From assembly GCA_022478985.1 (NCBI GenBank), contig JAKSZP010007888.1:186001-250000 (forward strand): a stretch of 64,000 nt of DNA, written 5' to 3'. Below the pieces are notes generated by a model. It was not told where the DNA came from. It searched no databases and saw nothing but the letters and a program-made list of their open reading frames with translations. This stretch comes from Massospora cicadina (Eukaryota; Entomophthoromycota; Entomophthoromycetes; Entomophthorales; Entomophthoraceae). The position numbers were made by a program, and so were the translations under genes. Positions 24,518 through 36,306 of the stretch are shown here, one piece after another. Each line of letters begins with the position of its first letter. The stretch's first letter is position 1.

Positions 24518-25661
24518 TGTTGGACTTTTGCCCATATTCCCAGCCTGCTAGATTACCTGGTGTCACTAGGGGAAAATTCCCTAAAGTGAAGTGAATCAGA
24601 AATTGGTTGGCCCGAGTTTCAGAGGAACTACGTTTGGGGATTTTGGGATATTTTCCTGGTCGTATCCATTGGGGATTGATCCAGATGAATACCTAATATC
24701 TCATTGGGAGGAGTAGCCGATGAAATAGGGGCATCTGATAGTGATTAACTATCAGGTGTAATAATTGGGATTGGTCGGGTTTCATCATCAACTGATTGGA
24801 GATGAATAGTGAATTGCAAGGCCGGTGTTGCCACCTGCAACTAGAAAATTGATTGGTTGTTAAAGTGACCTGCCATAATGGGTAATAAGTCCCATTACCT
24901 AAGCAGGTCCCTAGCCAATTATGGTTGGTTTGCTTGGATTGAGAGGAAAACGTTAGGGACACGTTTTACAACTTTTTTTGTTTGAGGTCTCGAGGAAGTC
25001 CAACAATGGAATCCTAGCCAGGATGGGGAAGACCATCGCTGCCAAGACAAGGAAGGGTGATTCAATGGCAACAGCTGCCATTTCATCGAAGAGGTGTCAA
25101 CCAAGGGTTAGATGGCTGAATCCCCTACTATATAATTCCCTAGGGTTCACTATAATAAAAACACATATAAACAGAGATTAACAGACATTAAAGCATTATT
25201 ATTGTTTTATTGTAGATTCAGTTATAGTTAGACTATCAGCATCCAGTGTGAAGTTCCATCTCAAGAATATTATTTAGAAGGCAATAATTTGAAGACTCTC
25301 AGAGAGAAGAGTAGAGATCTGAGCGGGGATCTAGAGACAAAGGGAACCACAATTCAGGGATAGCTGCCGACTGTGTGTTGGGACAAAAGAGACTGTCATC
25401 AGGAGATCTTGACAAAGATCAGGTGGACAGTAATAGAGGGAACAAATTCCTATGATTATGACCTAATATTTACTTAATCGGAAGTACTGGCCAAAGCGTT
25501 GGGCCTGATAATAGTTCTAACTCAAAATTATAATAGTCTCCATACTATTATTAGATAATATATTATATATAACGCGAAGTGCATGAGGAAATTGAACCAT
25601 TGCAGTAAAAAGTTTACTATGGTTGTAAACTGATAAAAACTCAAAGTACTAAATTTTTACA
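24518..25661 (+). repeat. 5' LTR of element D
   Basis: Starts TGTTGGACTTTTG and ends AAATTTTTACA. It aligns throughout with 32928-34076. A TATA-like TACTATATAATTCCC occurs near 25127-25141. The frames at 24919-25104 and 24978-25181 recur in the other LTR and are not genes. Confidence 0.93.
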
Positions 25662-25664
25662 AGT

Positions 25665-25682
25665 TGGTGCTCAATACAGGGG
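25665..25682 (+). other. Primer-binding site of element D
   Basis: TGGTGCTCAATACAGGGG, 3 bp after the LTR; it differs from the C site at two or three positions. Confidence 0.75.
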
Positions 25683-25707
25683 TAGTTGAGTAGAGAATCT
25701 ATCAATA

Positions 25708-26960
25708 ATGTCATATAAAGAAGAGATGCGCAAGTTGTGGACCTTGATCGCCACAATGAATCAGAATGCCTTAAACTCAATGGACCATCGGGAGTTTGTG
25801 GCCTTGGAAGAGCGAGTCACCAAGGTGGAGGAAGGAATTGAAAACGTAGCCAACTTCAGGAACGAGTTACTCAGCAAAGTAAACTCATTAAAGATGAAAA
25901 AAGGAGACCTCATCCGAGAGGTCCTATTCCTGAAAATGGAGTGTGAAGCAGATTGCGTTTGTTTGAGAAAGCTTGGTGCAGACATTAAGAAATTTTTAAT
26001 TAAGTAGAGGATTTGAAAGACCACAGATGTGCATGTGAGCCTGATATGGCCAGTGATGCTGAAGAGGGAAGTCCTCATATGATACTTGGGAAGATGAATA
26101 CCCTGAGAAATATGTCACCCGCCTTTAATGCTATTTCAGAGATGACGCCCAAAGTCACTCCACAAGTGAGATGAGTAGCTGAACCAAGAGAATTGGCCCA
26201 AAATGACTCAAAGGAATTCAGAGCAACACTGAAATTGCCCACATTCCATTGGGATAAAGCCCCAGAATTTTTCTGACTATTTGACATGACCATGAATGGA
26301 TATGGAGATTGTCAAAAGGTGTTGACAGTCATGAACTGTTTGGACACAAACTGCCAGAATCTAGTGTTACCCCACTTGGAGGGGGACAGCTGGTCATATC
26401 ACGAGGCTAAGGCAGCCATAATGAAGGAGTTCAGGAGTTTAACCCATATTTCAAAACGCAAGCAAGAATTTATGGGAATTCAATTCCATAAAGATTAGTC
26501 TCTTGCTAGATTCATGGATTGATTTTACCAGGAGTCGCAGATCTTGGATGGAGCGAAAGTGTTAGACAACTTTGATGCAATATCGCTTTGCAAGTGGCCC
26601 TTTGGCCCTATCATGATTTGCATCAAATGATGTCTACTGTATTCATGATCAAGATAACTACCTCGCAAATGGTAGTAATACTGAAGATTTTGGGAGCGAC
26701 GTTTGATGCCCCAAATAGAAGCTTCAAGTCCAATCTGGTCCAAAATTCAAATCCCACGAAGGGAAGTTAAGGAGCTAAGGAGACTTTTAACTGAACTGTT
26801 CTGGGAAATAAGCCCAAGGAATTAAAACAGTATAATAAGAAAGAGAAGGTCTGTTTCCAGTGTAGTGGGAAAGGACATTTCGCCGCACACTGCAAAAAGC
26901 TGAAGGATCAAATTAACGTGGTCCAGGCTAAAGAGACAGCAGTAGCCAAAGATTAGGGAA
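25708..26960 (+). pseudogene. Gag, element D
   Basis: It opens 26 bp after the primer site with a 99-aa frame predicted to be coiled coil (FVALEERVTKVEEGIENV, LLSKVNSLKMKKGDLI). Capsid follows with a few stops (LPTFHWDKAPEFF, VLTVMNCLDTNCQNLVLP, IMKEFRSLTHISKRKQEF). At 26852-26893 is a perfect CX2CX4HX4C knuckle, CFQCSGKGHFAAHC, that binds RNA in the family. Stops at about 26007, 26496 and 26957 break the frame. The N-terminal coiled coil is unusual enough to note and is in the same place as the helical start of the C gag. Confidence 0.8.
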
Positions 26961-27087
26961 AAGTTCCCGCTGCCTAGACAAGGAACAGTCTAGAGCGGCA
27001 GAGAAACCTGTTCCTCCCAATATTATGAATGAAGAGATAGACATTAGCGATCTATTTGTATATGATGAGCAGGATCATCTATACTAA

Positions 27088-27732
27088 GTGTTCAACATGG
27101 ATATAAATGCCGTGACCAGAGCCAAGGCGAAGAAAATAGACCCCAAGATAGTTCAGGAAGTTGCCTGGCCATACACCCAAAAACTGGCAGAGAAGATTAA
27201 GACTACTGAGAATCTTGATGAGTTAACAGACGGTCATTTAGATGAGGCCAATCTGTCTATCCCCCTTGGAGCAATTAAGGAATTGTTTTCTGAATTATCG
27301 GTGCAGATTATTCATACCCTAAATTTGTCTAATAACGCCGCAATTCACTCAGTAAATACTATATTACAATACTCCAACTTTACATATAAAGATATTCAAG
27401 TGAATCAAGTGAGGGTGAGGGTAATAGTTGACAGCGGAGCGCCCATCAATATTGTGTTGACCAAGCTGGTGAAGAGGATGAAGATCTCTCCAGACTTTGA
27501 ACACAGGAAAGAATATGAAACAGCTGGGCCAAACACCACCATTTCCTGTGGAGCATATAGTATGCTGCCACTACGATTCAGGTCATTGGTGGTATCCGCG
27601 CCAGCAATAGTTTTGGTAAACCAAAACTATGATATCCTGATCAGAATGGAGTTTCTATGGAAGTACGGAGTTAAATGTAACTTTGAGGATAACACGTTGA
27701 CCATCCTGGGTCAGACGTTACCATTGGTATAA
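27088..27732 (+). pseudogene. Retropepsin with intact active site, element D
   Basis: This is the longest sense frame in D (214 aa). The N-terminal 110 residues are a charged linker. The protease core follows: VRVIVDSGAPINIVLTKLVK with the catalytic DSGA, AYSMLPLRF, then VSAPAIVLVNQNYDILIRME and WKYGVKCNFEDNTLTIL. In the family it matures Gag-Pol. Related proteases stand in B, C, E and F2; A and F carry a different type. The active site is intact, but the surrounding polyprotein is interrupted on both sides. Confidence 0.82.
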
Positions 27733-28131
27733 CAGAAGGACGGTGAAGTTCTGTTGAGCCAGAGAAATAACTTCATTAATCTAAAATACAATGACAGCCT
27801 TTACTGTTTTAATACCAATTAGCTAGTAGGAAGCAACAAGAGATGTCGGCAGGAATTCTAGAAAACTGGGGAATTCTCTTAAGGATTAAGAAGGAAAGAA
27901 CCATACCAGCCAGAGTGAAGATGATAGTCAACACAGGGTTGATTAGAGATTCCCAAGCTGTTGTATGGAGAAGTTGGAAGCCCCTGGAAGAAGTCCAGAG
28001 TGAAGCCATGGGTGGCTCCAGGGATAATAATGCCAGGCCATGGAGAAATACGAGTTCTCTTAGCGAATTTGAGCAAAAAACCAATGAAGGTCAAGTGAAA
28101 TCAAATCATCGCATTTATTCATTCAGCCCTG

Positions 28132-29060
28132 ATGGCAGATTTGAGACGATATCATGATTTTGGGTCTCTTGAAGAAATGGGATTACCAGCTGGGGTGGCC
28201 AAAAGCATCAACCTATTGGTTGATCGGGAGCAGCTTGCAGATCTGCTTGAAGGGCAGAAGGAGGAGGTGCTTAAATTATTTGAGAGATATCGGGAAGTGT
28301 TCACTCAGGATGACCAAAATTTGGGATGCACATGAGACGTAATTCACAAGGTCACCGGGGAAAATCTACCAATAAGGATGAGACTGATCCAAAGATCAAA
28401 GGCCGCTGAAGCGGTAGTGGAAGATGAGATCAGCAAACTAGTGAAGCATGGGCTTCTAGTTCTGTCGTCAAGTCCCTGGGCAAGTCCGATTCTGATTGTA
28501 AAGAAAAAAATGGATTGAATAGGGTGGTGATTGACTATTGGGGGCTGAAAAAAATTACAAAGAAGGATTCATATCCCCTACTGAGGATTGACAATGTGCT
28601 GGATTGATTGGGAGAAGCCAAGTATTTCTATGCGATGGACCTAATCTCAGGATACTGGCAGATTGACTTGTCAGAAGAAGACCAAGAAAAATGTGCAATT
28701 ATTACTGCACAGGGGTTATACCAGCTGACGAGGATGCCCCAGGGTCTTTGAAATGCGCCCACAACGTTCCAGAGGGCCATGGATGCGATATTGAGTGACC
28801 TGAAGTTGTCATGCATCCTGGTATATCTGGACGATATCAGTATGTTCAGTAGACGTTTACTGATCGCCTCCATCACTTGGAAGAAGTTTTAAGAGACTGT
28901 CCGCAGCTAACCTGAAGATCAAGCCAAGGAAGTGCCACTTCTTCAAGAGAGAGGTGGAATACCTGGGATTTGTGATTAACGCAAGTGGATTGCAGCCACA
29001 ACCCCAGAAGATAGCAGCTATTGAGCGCATGGCTGTGCCAAAGAGTGTATAAGACATCCA
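28132..29060 (+). pseudogene. Reverse transcriptase, element D
   Basis: Blocks in order: LNRVVIDYWGLKKITKKDSY (28513 on), FYAMDLISGYWQIDLSEED (motif A), YQLTRMPQGL.NAPTTFQRA (motif B with a stop, at 28749-28751) and ILVYLDDISMFSR (motif C, both Asp intact). After a frameshift near 28865 come the thumb and connection. The frame at 28132-28335 is the protease-RT linker (LLEGQKEEVLKLFERYREVF). Stops at 28332, 28603 and 28749 inactivate it. This is the clearest RT in the window. Confidence 0.88.
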
Positions 29061-29073
29061 AGTATTCCTTGGG

Positions 29074-29640
29074 ATGGTCAGATACTACAGAAGATTTATT
29101 TGGGACTTCGCCCCAATAGCTGAGCCTTTGTTCCATTTATTAAAGGATCTGAAAAGAGGATTTGGATGGAATGAAGAGGCCCAGGACTCCTTTGATGAGT
29201 TACACCGGTATCTGATAAATTCGCCAATCTTGAAATATCTGAATTTTGATCGGGAGTTAGGCATCAAACTGGTGCTTCATTGATGGCGATCGGCGCCATA
29301 CTGAGCCAAGTAGATAAACTTGGGGATGAACATCTGGTGGCTTATGTGAGCCAGACACTCTTAGCTGCTGAAGGGAACTACACCGTGACTGAGCATGAAT
29401 GCCTTGCGGTCATTTTGTGCCTGTAAGCAGCTTCAGATGTATGTCCACAGAATGCAATTTAAGGTGGTGACGGATTACTCTTTGCTGCGTTGGCTGCACA
29501 ATCTATGGAAACTGGAAGGACAACTGGCCCAATAGGCACTTAAGCTTCAGGCTTACGATTATGAGATAGTCCACTGAGTGGGGGCTTCTCACCAGAACGT
29601 GGATGGTTTATAGCGGTTACCAATGTTCCAGTTGGTATAT
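29074..29640 (+). pseudogene. RT connection and RNase H, element D
   Basis: The frame at 29074-29283 has MVRYYRRFIWDFAPIAEPLF and FGWNEEAQDSFDELHRYL, the usual link between RT and RNase H. The RNase H follows with MAIGAILSQVD, VAYVSQTLL, TVTEHECLAVI and, after a frameshift, LRWLHN and YDYEI. Catalytic E (HEC) is visible. Stops and frameshifts are present throughout. Confidence 0.75.
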
Positions 29641-29799
29641 CTGCAGGCGGATGAGCTATTCCAGAGAATGGTCAAATGAAGAATCTAGGATGAGCCTTGA
29701 GAAATCCAAGGTGCGCTTCAAAAAGTGATGAAAAACACCAAGACTATGGATGGACAAGTATTTAAGACAATCAACGGGAAGTGACTATTATTCCAGAAA

Positions 29800-30860
29800 C
29801 TGTCAGAAAGAGCAGCAATAGTTCAAGAATCTCACAAGGTTGTCAGGAATAGAGGTCTGAGAAAAACAATTGACCATATTCACCAGTATTATTACTGGGA
29901 ATTGATTAACTACGATGTCATGGATCATCTGGCTTGTTGCTTGGAATGCCAGCTGCATAAACCACACAAGAATACAACTGGATACCAAATGGTCTGACCT
30001 GGATTTTCATGGCACATGGTATCCATTGATGGATGATGGGACTGCTGGCAATGAGCACAGGAGGAGTCAAGTACATCATAGTAGCCATTGACCATCTGAT
30101 GAGATAGGTCAAAATGAAAGCCCTAACCAAAGTTGACGCTACCAGTACTGCAAGATTCATCCTGGATCAAGTAGTATACTGGCATGGATGTCCACAAGTC
30201 CTACTGAGTGACAATGGGACCAACCTCACATCTCATGTGATTCCAAGGCTAAATGAAATAATGGGGATCTGGGGAGTCATGTCAGTACCATAGTGGCTGG
30301 AGACAAACGGACTGGTAGAATGGGTCAATGGGACGCTAGCAATGACGCTGAAGAAGCTTGTCACAGGAAGAACTTCTGCGTGGGGAATGTACCTGAGTTC
30401 AGTGACATTCGCCTACAACATTATTCATCATACATGACGAGAAAGATGCCATTTGAATTACTATATGGGAGGAAGGCCGCGTTGCCGCCAATATTATATT
30501 TGGTAGTAGAACCTACATTAGGATGAGTACCAAACAATACCTGAACTGACTGATGAGTATCCTGATTGATATGCAATCACAAGCATTCAATACAACCTTG
30601 AAGAAAAGGATACGAGCAAAATTGATGGATGATAAGAACTACCAGCATTAGAAGAATATCGAATAGGAGAAAGAGTCGCCTATTGCAATACACATGGTTT
30701 TGGATGAAGAAACAAATTAGATGCATTGTGGTTGGGTCCGTTTGAAGTAATCACCAAGATGGCGACTGATGCTTACTCCATCAAGAATCTCTTGGATGGA
30801 AGAGTAGTAAATTGAGTCCACACTAAGTATCTAAAATGTTGGATTGAGGAAAAAAATAAA
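29800..30860 (+). pseudogene. Integrase, element D
   Basis: The zinc-binding end is partly visible (HLACCLECQLHK). The core shows GGVKYIIVAIDHLMR, TARFILDQVVYWHG, VLLSDNGTNLTSHV with the second catalytic D, and NGLVEWVNGTL with the catalytic E. It ends with ERVAYCNTHGFG, LDALWLGPFEV and a GPF/Y-like block, without a chromodomain. Stops at about 30292, 30523 and 30656 disable it. The 3' region with the antisense frame starts right after. Confidence 0.8.
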
Positions 30861-30865
30861 AGAGT

Positions 30866-31046
30866 TCCCAAAGGACCAATGAACCATTAAGTTGGTCATG
30901 TCCTGATGATTAGGTCAAGTCATAAAAAAGGACCTCTGAACCAATCTAGATGGTTAAGTCTGAAAAAAGGACCTCTGAACCATAGAAAGCTGGTAGGTTT
31001 AAGTGCTCAGGACCCAGTTTGGGGGAAAAGATGGACCTCTGAACCA
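30866..31046 (+). repeat. Four imperfect direct repeats after pol, element D
   Basis: AAAGGACCTCTGAACCA occurs, with small changes, at about 30870-30887, 30926-30943, 30965-30982 and 31029-31046. The spacing is irregular (38 to 64 bp). It begins right after the integrase stop. Function unknown. Confidence 0.7.
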
Positions 31047-31569
31047 AAACAAGGTCAAGTCCCATAGAAAAAAAGAGAGAGAATGAAAATAAAAAATCGA
31101 TAAAAGATATTGGGAAAAAATAATTTTTAATGCATAGAAAAAAATCTGATATATTTTTATAATTTTTATTTTTATTGGGCATCCTCAGTACGGGTAATAT
31201 TCCATCTATGTCACCTCTTGTGGGAGGGAGGATGGATCGCAATAGGAAGAAATAGCCCGTTGAAATTGATATACAGTCAGACACTTGCGAGGGGTTAGAC
31301 CTACACAAAATAACACTTGTTAAGTGGACGCCGAGCCCTGAGAAAATGTGACTAGGGGAAGGGAAATTGCTATGTCAGAAGAAGCCAATCGCGAAACCCC
31401 AGAGCGGGGAGGAAAACAGCAATAGAGAAAGAGGCAATTGGCGAATAACCCCAAGTAATCCTGATAAGGCACCGGTGCCAAAAGATTTGTCTTGAGCGCC
31501 AGCTGACGAACTTCATCAAGGACACCGGACATGTGAGCTGGCAGAAGAAGGAATACTCTATGGGGATTG

Positions 31570-32412
31570 TCAAATCATGCCCCCAATTAATGCCATCAAC
31601 AGAATATAGCAATGAGAAGCTCTGAAGAAGAAGTAGTTATGTAAAGAGTGGGTTGCATCTTGCAAATGATGACTATGGGCTTCACGGAAGCTAAAGCTGA
31701 ACAACCAATGGAAGCCAGGTGAGGCTGGAAGCTTCATTGACCAACTTCAAAGAACTTGGCCAGCAAAGTGGAGAGCATAAGTGGCAGTATCCTGATCCAG
31801 AAGGTTGTCCAGATCAGAGGAATTCAGCGCTAATGTCAACACCTCAGTGACTTGCACCTGGAGTTCAGTGTAGGGGAGCTCGAAGTGTATGCTGTTCCCA
31901 ATTGAAAGCATAGAAACCAGAACAGTGGGTTTGTAAAATTGACTGAGTTGGATGAGGAACTCAGGGAGCAAGTCTGGACCAGCCAAGAATGAATGATCCA
32001 AAGCGACTGGCATGATCTCTGGAGCATTAACAATGATGTTCGGAGTATCAACAAAAGGAGCTGAATCCAGGAAGGTTTTGAAGTCCAACTCAGGAATTGA
32101 CTGCAAAGGAAGAGTCAGCTGAGAGTTTTTCAAAACAATGGCCAGCCTAGTTTTGGAGGGATTGGTTCTCGTTTCTGGTAATTTGACAGAAGGACTAGCT
32201 GCTTGCACCAGACTAGGCATATGAGTCCTAGAAGGACCATAAAAGAGGTTCTGTCGAGCATCCTGACTCATCTGCTGGAAGAGGCGGAGGTCCGGATCTG
32301 ACAAACTTTTAAGAAGCTGCTGGTAGCAGAATTCTGAATTTGACATATGAGCAGGACTAGAGGGGGATGTCAGACTTCTATAGGAGTTGAAATTATGCAC
32401 TCTATAATCCAT
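31570..32412 (-). CDS. Antisense reading frame (aORF) of element D
   Basis: On the strand opposite to pol, an open frame of 221 aa runs from 32412 to 31747. It continues past a single stop in the same frame for about 55 residues. It contains PDLLPEFLIQLSQFYKP and, after the stop, SWSMKLP then LLMALIGGMI. Element C has a frame at the same place and orientation with EELLPEFVSHL, SWSRSIP and IMALLGNMI in the same order. I recognise no known domain: no signal peptide, zinc motif or envelope-like transmembrane pattern. It stays open where pol is riddled with stops, which hints at later selection, later capture or luck. It may be a captured gene or an accessory protein. Confidence 0.5.
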
Positions 32413-32911
32413 TAAGCTCCAATTTTGAGGAAATTAATCTCAAAATTAATGAGATAAGCTTTCTGAGAGAAGAATTAAGAATGACTTACAGCCAAGAGGT
32501 TATAAGCGAAATAACAAGGGCAAATAGAAATAAGTATTCTAAATCAAGCAATGGAACAAACATCGACAGCAAGAGTCTCCTGTCTAGGATGAGGAGAGAA
32601 TAAGGAATTCAAGGACGCTGGACCAAGAACCCTGAATATGACAACAGGTCATATACCCTGACGGGGGGAAAACTGGATCCTAGGAATAATATCACCATGA
32701 GTAAATTGATCAGCCCAGCATGACAAAAGTTCTAAAGGACCACGCTCTGAGTAGGTGGTAGTGAGGAGGAAAGAGGAGGAACGCCATATGCCGAAGGTCA
32801 TCCTGAGCAGCATTGAGTATTGATGAGTGTACTCTGAGTGGACCAATGAAGTATTCAACAGGTGTCCAAAGTGGTGTTATCATGCTTTGGTCCTTTTCTC
32901 GTTGGAAATCT

Positions 32912-32927
32912 AGGCAAGAGGGGGATG
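32912..32927 (+). other. Polypurine tract of element D
   Basis: GGCAAGAGGGGGATG directly before the 3' LTR start TGTTGGGA. Confidence 0.8.
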
Positions 32928-34076
32928 TGTTGGGATTTTCGCCTATATTCCCAGCCTGCTAGATTACCTGGTGTCACTAGGGGACAATTCCCTAAAGTGA
33001 AGTGAATTGAAAATCAGTTGGCCCAAGTTTCAGAGGAACTACGTTTGAGAGATTTTGGGATATTTGCCTGGTCATATCCATTGGGGACTGATCTGGATGA
33101 ATACCTAATATCTCATCGGGTGGAGTGGCTGACGAAATAGGGGTATCATATAGTGATTAACTATCAGGTGTACCAATTGGGATCAGTCAGGTTTCATCAC
33201 TGACTGATTGGGAATGAATGGTGAGTTGCAAGGCGAGTGATGCTGCCTGCAACTAGCAAATCAATCGGTTGGTAAAGTGACCTTCCACATTGGTAATAAT
33301 TCCCATTACCTAAGCAAGTTACTAGCCAATTATGGTTGGTTTACTTGGATTGAGAGAAAAATGTTAGGGACATGTTTTCTGACTCTTTCCATTTGAGGTC
33401 TCAAGGATGTCCAACGATAGAATCCTAGCCAGGATGGAGAATACCATCGCTGCTGAGATAAGGAAGGGTGATTCAATGGCAACAGCTGACATTTCATCGA
33501 AGAGGTGTCAACCAAGGGTTAGATGGCTGAATCCCCTACTATATAATTCCCTAGGGTTCACTATAATAAAAAAACACATAATAACAAAGATTAACAGACA
33601 TTAAAACGTTATTATTGTTTTATTGTAGATTAGGTTATAGTTAGACTATCAGCATCCATTGTGAAGTTTTATCTCAAGGATATTATTACAGAAGGCAATA
33701 ATTGGATGACTCTAAGAGAGAAGAGTAGAGATCTGAGCGGGGATCTAGAGACAAAGGGAACCACAATTCAGGGATAGCTGCCGACTGTGTGTTGGGACAA
33801 AAGAGACTGTCATCAGGAGATCTTGACAAAGATCAGGTGGACAGTAATAGAGGGAACAAATTCCTATAATTATGACTTATCATTTATTTAATTGGAAGCT
33901 CTGGCCAAAGCGTTGGGCCTAATAATAGTTCTAACTCGACTACAGATAATAGTCTCCATACTATTATTAGATAATATATTCTATACAACGCGAAGTGCAT
34001 GAGGAAATTGAACCTGTGCAGTATAAAGATTACTAGGGTGTAAACCAATAATAACCCAAAGTAGTAAATTTTTACA
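32928..34076 (+). repeat. 3' LTR of element D
   Basis: Matches 24518-25661. It begins TGTTGGGATTTTCG and ends AAATTTTTACA, followed at once by the target duplication CCATC. The frames at 33330-33515 and 33407-33604 mirror those of the other LTR. Confidence 0.93.
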
Positions 34077-34081
34077 CCATC
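34077..34081. repeat. Target duplication CCATC, right copy, element D
   Basis: Identical to 24513-24517. Confidence 0.92.
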
Positions 34082-34976
34082 AGGTGGAGGTATTCTTTCA
34101 GTTGGCTGAGGCAAACATCAATATCAAGCCTTAGAAATGCCAATTTTTGCAAGGTTCAGATAGAGTACCTTGGGTTTGTAGTAGATGTGAAAGGGCTGAA
34201 ACCTCAACCCGCCAAGGTGGAGGCTATCCAAAAAGATGGCTACGCTCACCAGTAAGCATGATAACCAGGTATTTTTAGGGATGTTTAGAAACTACCGGCA
34301 CTTCATCCCTAACTTTAGCTGTATTGGAGGTCCACTGTTTAAGTTACTAAAGAAGAATGTCTCATTTGAATGGATGGAATGGTGACAATTCTCCTTTGAT
34401 ACACTTTGGATGGCACTGAGAAGTACGCCAGTGTTATGCTATCCCAATTTCAATAAAGAATTCATTGTTCAGATGAATGCATCCCTTCCGCTGTGGGGGC
34501 GGTCTTATCACTAAGGTCTTGAGTGAGAAGAGCACCCCGTTGCATACTGCAATCAGAGCCTGAATTGCCATGAACATAACTATACTTTAACTGAGTGGGA
34601 GTGCTTAGTGGTGATCTATGCATATAAGTAATTTAGAGTATATTTGAATGGAATGAAGTTTTAAGTCATAATGGATCATGCTTCATTATTGTGGTTGCAG
34701 AACCTCAAGGAGCCTGAAGGGCGTTTAGCCATGTGGGCCCTCAAACTGCAGGCTTTTGACTTGAGATCCTTCACCGACCAGGAGAAAAACACCAGAGCAC
34801 TTATTGCTTGTCAAGACTACCAAACTATTGCAGTTACAGTGGATCTGAGCGAAATAACATATGACAAGATGCTCAGTGGAAAGTACGATAATGAGCTGCC
34901 GCAAGTCATCAAGGCGTTGAATGAAATGAGAGCCAATACTTCCAATGGAATGGTGTGTTGTACAAGAAGTTTATAA
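34082..34976 (+). pseudogene. RT second part and RNase H, element C
   Basis: The coding sequence resumes in phase with 24512 once D and one CCATC are removed: HLTH on the left, then QVEVFFQLAEANINIKP on the right, the usual RT palm-thumb stretch. Then come KCQFL, GLKPQPAKVEAIQK and a connection segment. The RNase H follows; the frame at 34671-34976 contains MDHASLLWLQNL, LAMWALKLQAFD and SFTDQEKNT. TDH is MDH here. Stops occur around 34130 and 34380. Confidence 0.78.
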
Positions 34977-34999
34977 ATTTTAAAGTGAACTTCCCGCGA

Positions 35000-36053
35000 C
35001 TCTCAGCATGGCCTAACATTATCATGAGACCACATAGGGCAGTCAGGCATGGTGGCATGCACAAGAATTGAAATTGTTGCTCCCTCACAATTAATGGGAA
35101 AGCATAAGCTTCAACGTGATGTAAACAGTATCCTGCTGCCATCAGTGCCAAGTGGAAAAGCTGTTCCACCAGAAAACTCAATACCAGTTATTGAAATCAC
35201 ATTTTGCTTGGCATACGGTTTATCTTGATGACGTTGGCCCTCTGCCAATGGGAGCTAGCTGGTCCAATTATATTCTGGTGGCGATTAACCACTTGACCAG
35301 GTGGGTTGAAGCATGGCAATACGAGATCTGGGGCTTTTACTGTGGCTATGTTTGTAATGGACTGTATAATGCAGCATAACAGCTGCTCTCAGATTATACC
35401 TACTTATAACGGAACTAATTTCACCTCTTACATACTACCCAAGCTCAATGAAAGGATGGCCATCCATGGGGTTTTAACAACCCCATATCACCCCAAATCT
35501 AACTGAATTGTTGAATGGGTCAACAGGATGCTTTTTAGTATACTCCAGAAGCTGGTAATGAATAGACACTCCTATTGGAGCACCCTCTTATCTACTGCTT
35601 TGTTCGCCTACAATATCAGCTACCACTTGGCAAAAGGGAAGAGCCTTTTTCAGTTAATATATGGACGGCAACTCGCTCTACCCACGCTGCTCTATGCTTG
35701 TGTGGAAGATACTGGTGGAATGGATCCTCACCCTTACCTAACCACCCTGATGAACACGTTGACTAAATTACAAACTGAAGCGTACTCATTCAGATTGGCT
35801 AAGAAAAATTAAAAACCAGGATGCTGACCAGGTATGGCATAGTGGGCTAGCCTAGTTCAAGGATGGGGATATGATTCTTTTCCACAATCAGCATGGGTTT
35901 GGTCATAAGCATAAGCTAGCTAATATCTTGATTGGCCTTTTTAAGATAATAGAAAAAACAGGTTTTGATACATATACTATCAAGGAACCTGCAGGCAATC
36001 AGATTATTAACCGAGTGCACATGAAGCTCCTTAGGGCATATAAACAGCAATAG
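35000..36053 (+). pseudogene. Integrase, element C
   Basis: The frame at 35152-35379 has the first half of the core (YLDDVGPLPMGASWSNYILV, INHLTRWVEAW). Others (35306-35506, 35528-35812) have LLSTALFAYNISYHLAKG, LFQLIYGRQLALPTLLY and, at 35871-36053, the C-terminal GLFKIIEKTGFDTYTIKE and VHMKLLRAYKQQ. Frameshifts separate the parts and stops are common. No chromodomain follows; 1.3 kb with an antisense frame separates it from the 3' LTR. Confidence 0.75.
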
Positions 36054-36306
36054 AGCATATACAGGAAAATTCATCATCATGTGGGTAAGTAAGCTAATTT
36101 TATTGATTTCATCGCTCAAATCTTTCACTAAGTTGTCTTCTTGTCCCCACTCTTTCTCAGTTTCTTGTGGTGAGCCATGTGCTTTGATTGGTGAGACCCA
36201 CATTTCTTTCTTCGCCACTTCAGAAGTGGTGCGGATTTTCCGGACCCTTCTCAGGATGGTGGTGGGGTGGAGGCTGCCATGTCAGGGGTGATGGAGTTGG
36301 AATCTG

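Larger units (their letters stand above)
24518..34076 (+). mobile_element. Element D: complete Ty3/Gypsy nested in the RT of element C
   Basis: LTRs of 1144 and 1149 bp, 5-bp target duplication CCATC, primer site, gag with an intact CCHC knuckle, protease with intact DSGA, RT with intact YLDD, RNase H, integrase, a 2-kb 3' region with an antisense frame, and a polypurine tract. Total 9559 bp. It is structurally complete but has many stops in gag and pol. LTR divergence is about 10% by eye over the first 200 bp, so it is old but younger than C. Confidence 0.95.

Noticed and set aside
24919..33604. Repeated short frames at 24919-25181 and 33330-33604.
   Set aside because: They are the same position in the two LTRs of element D.
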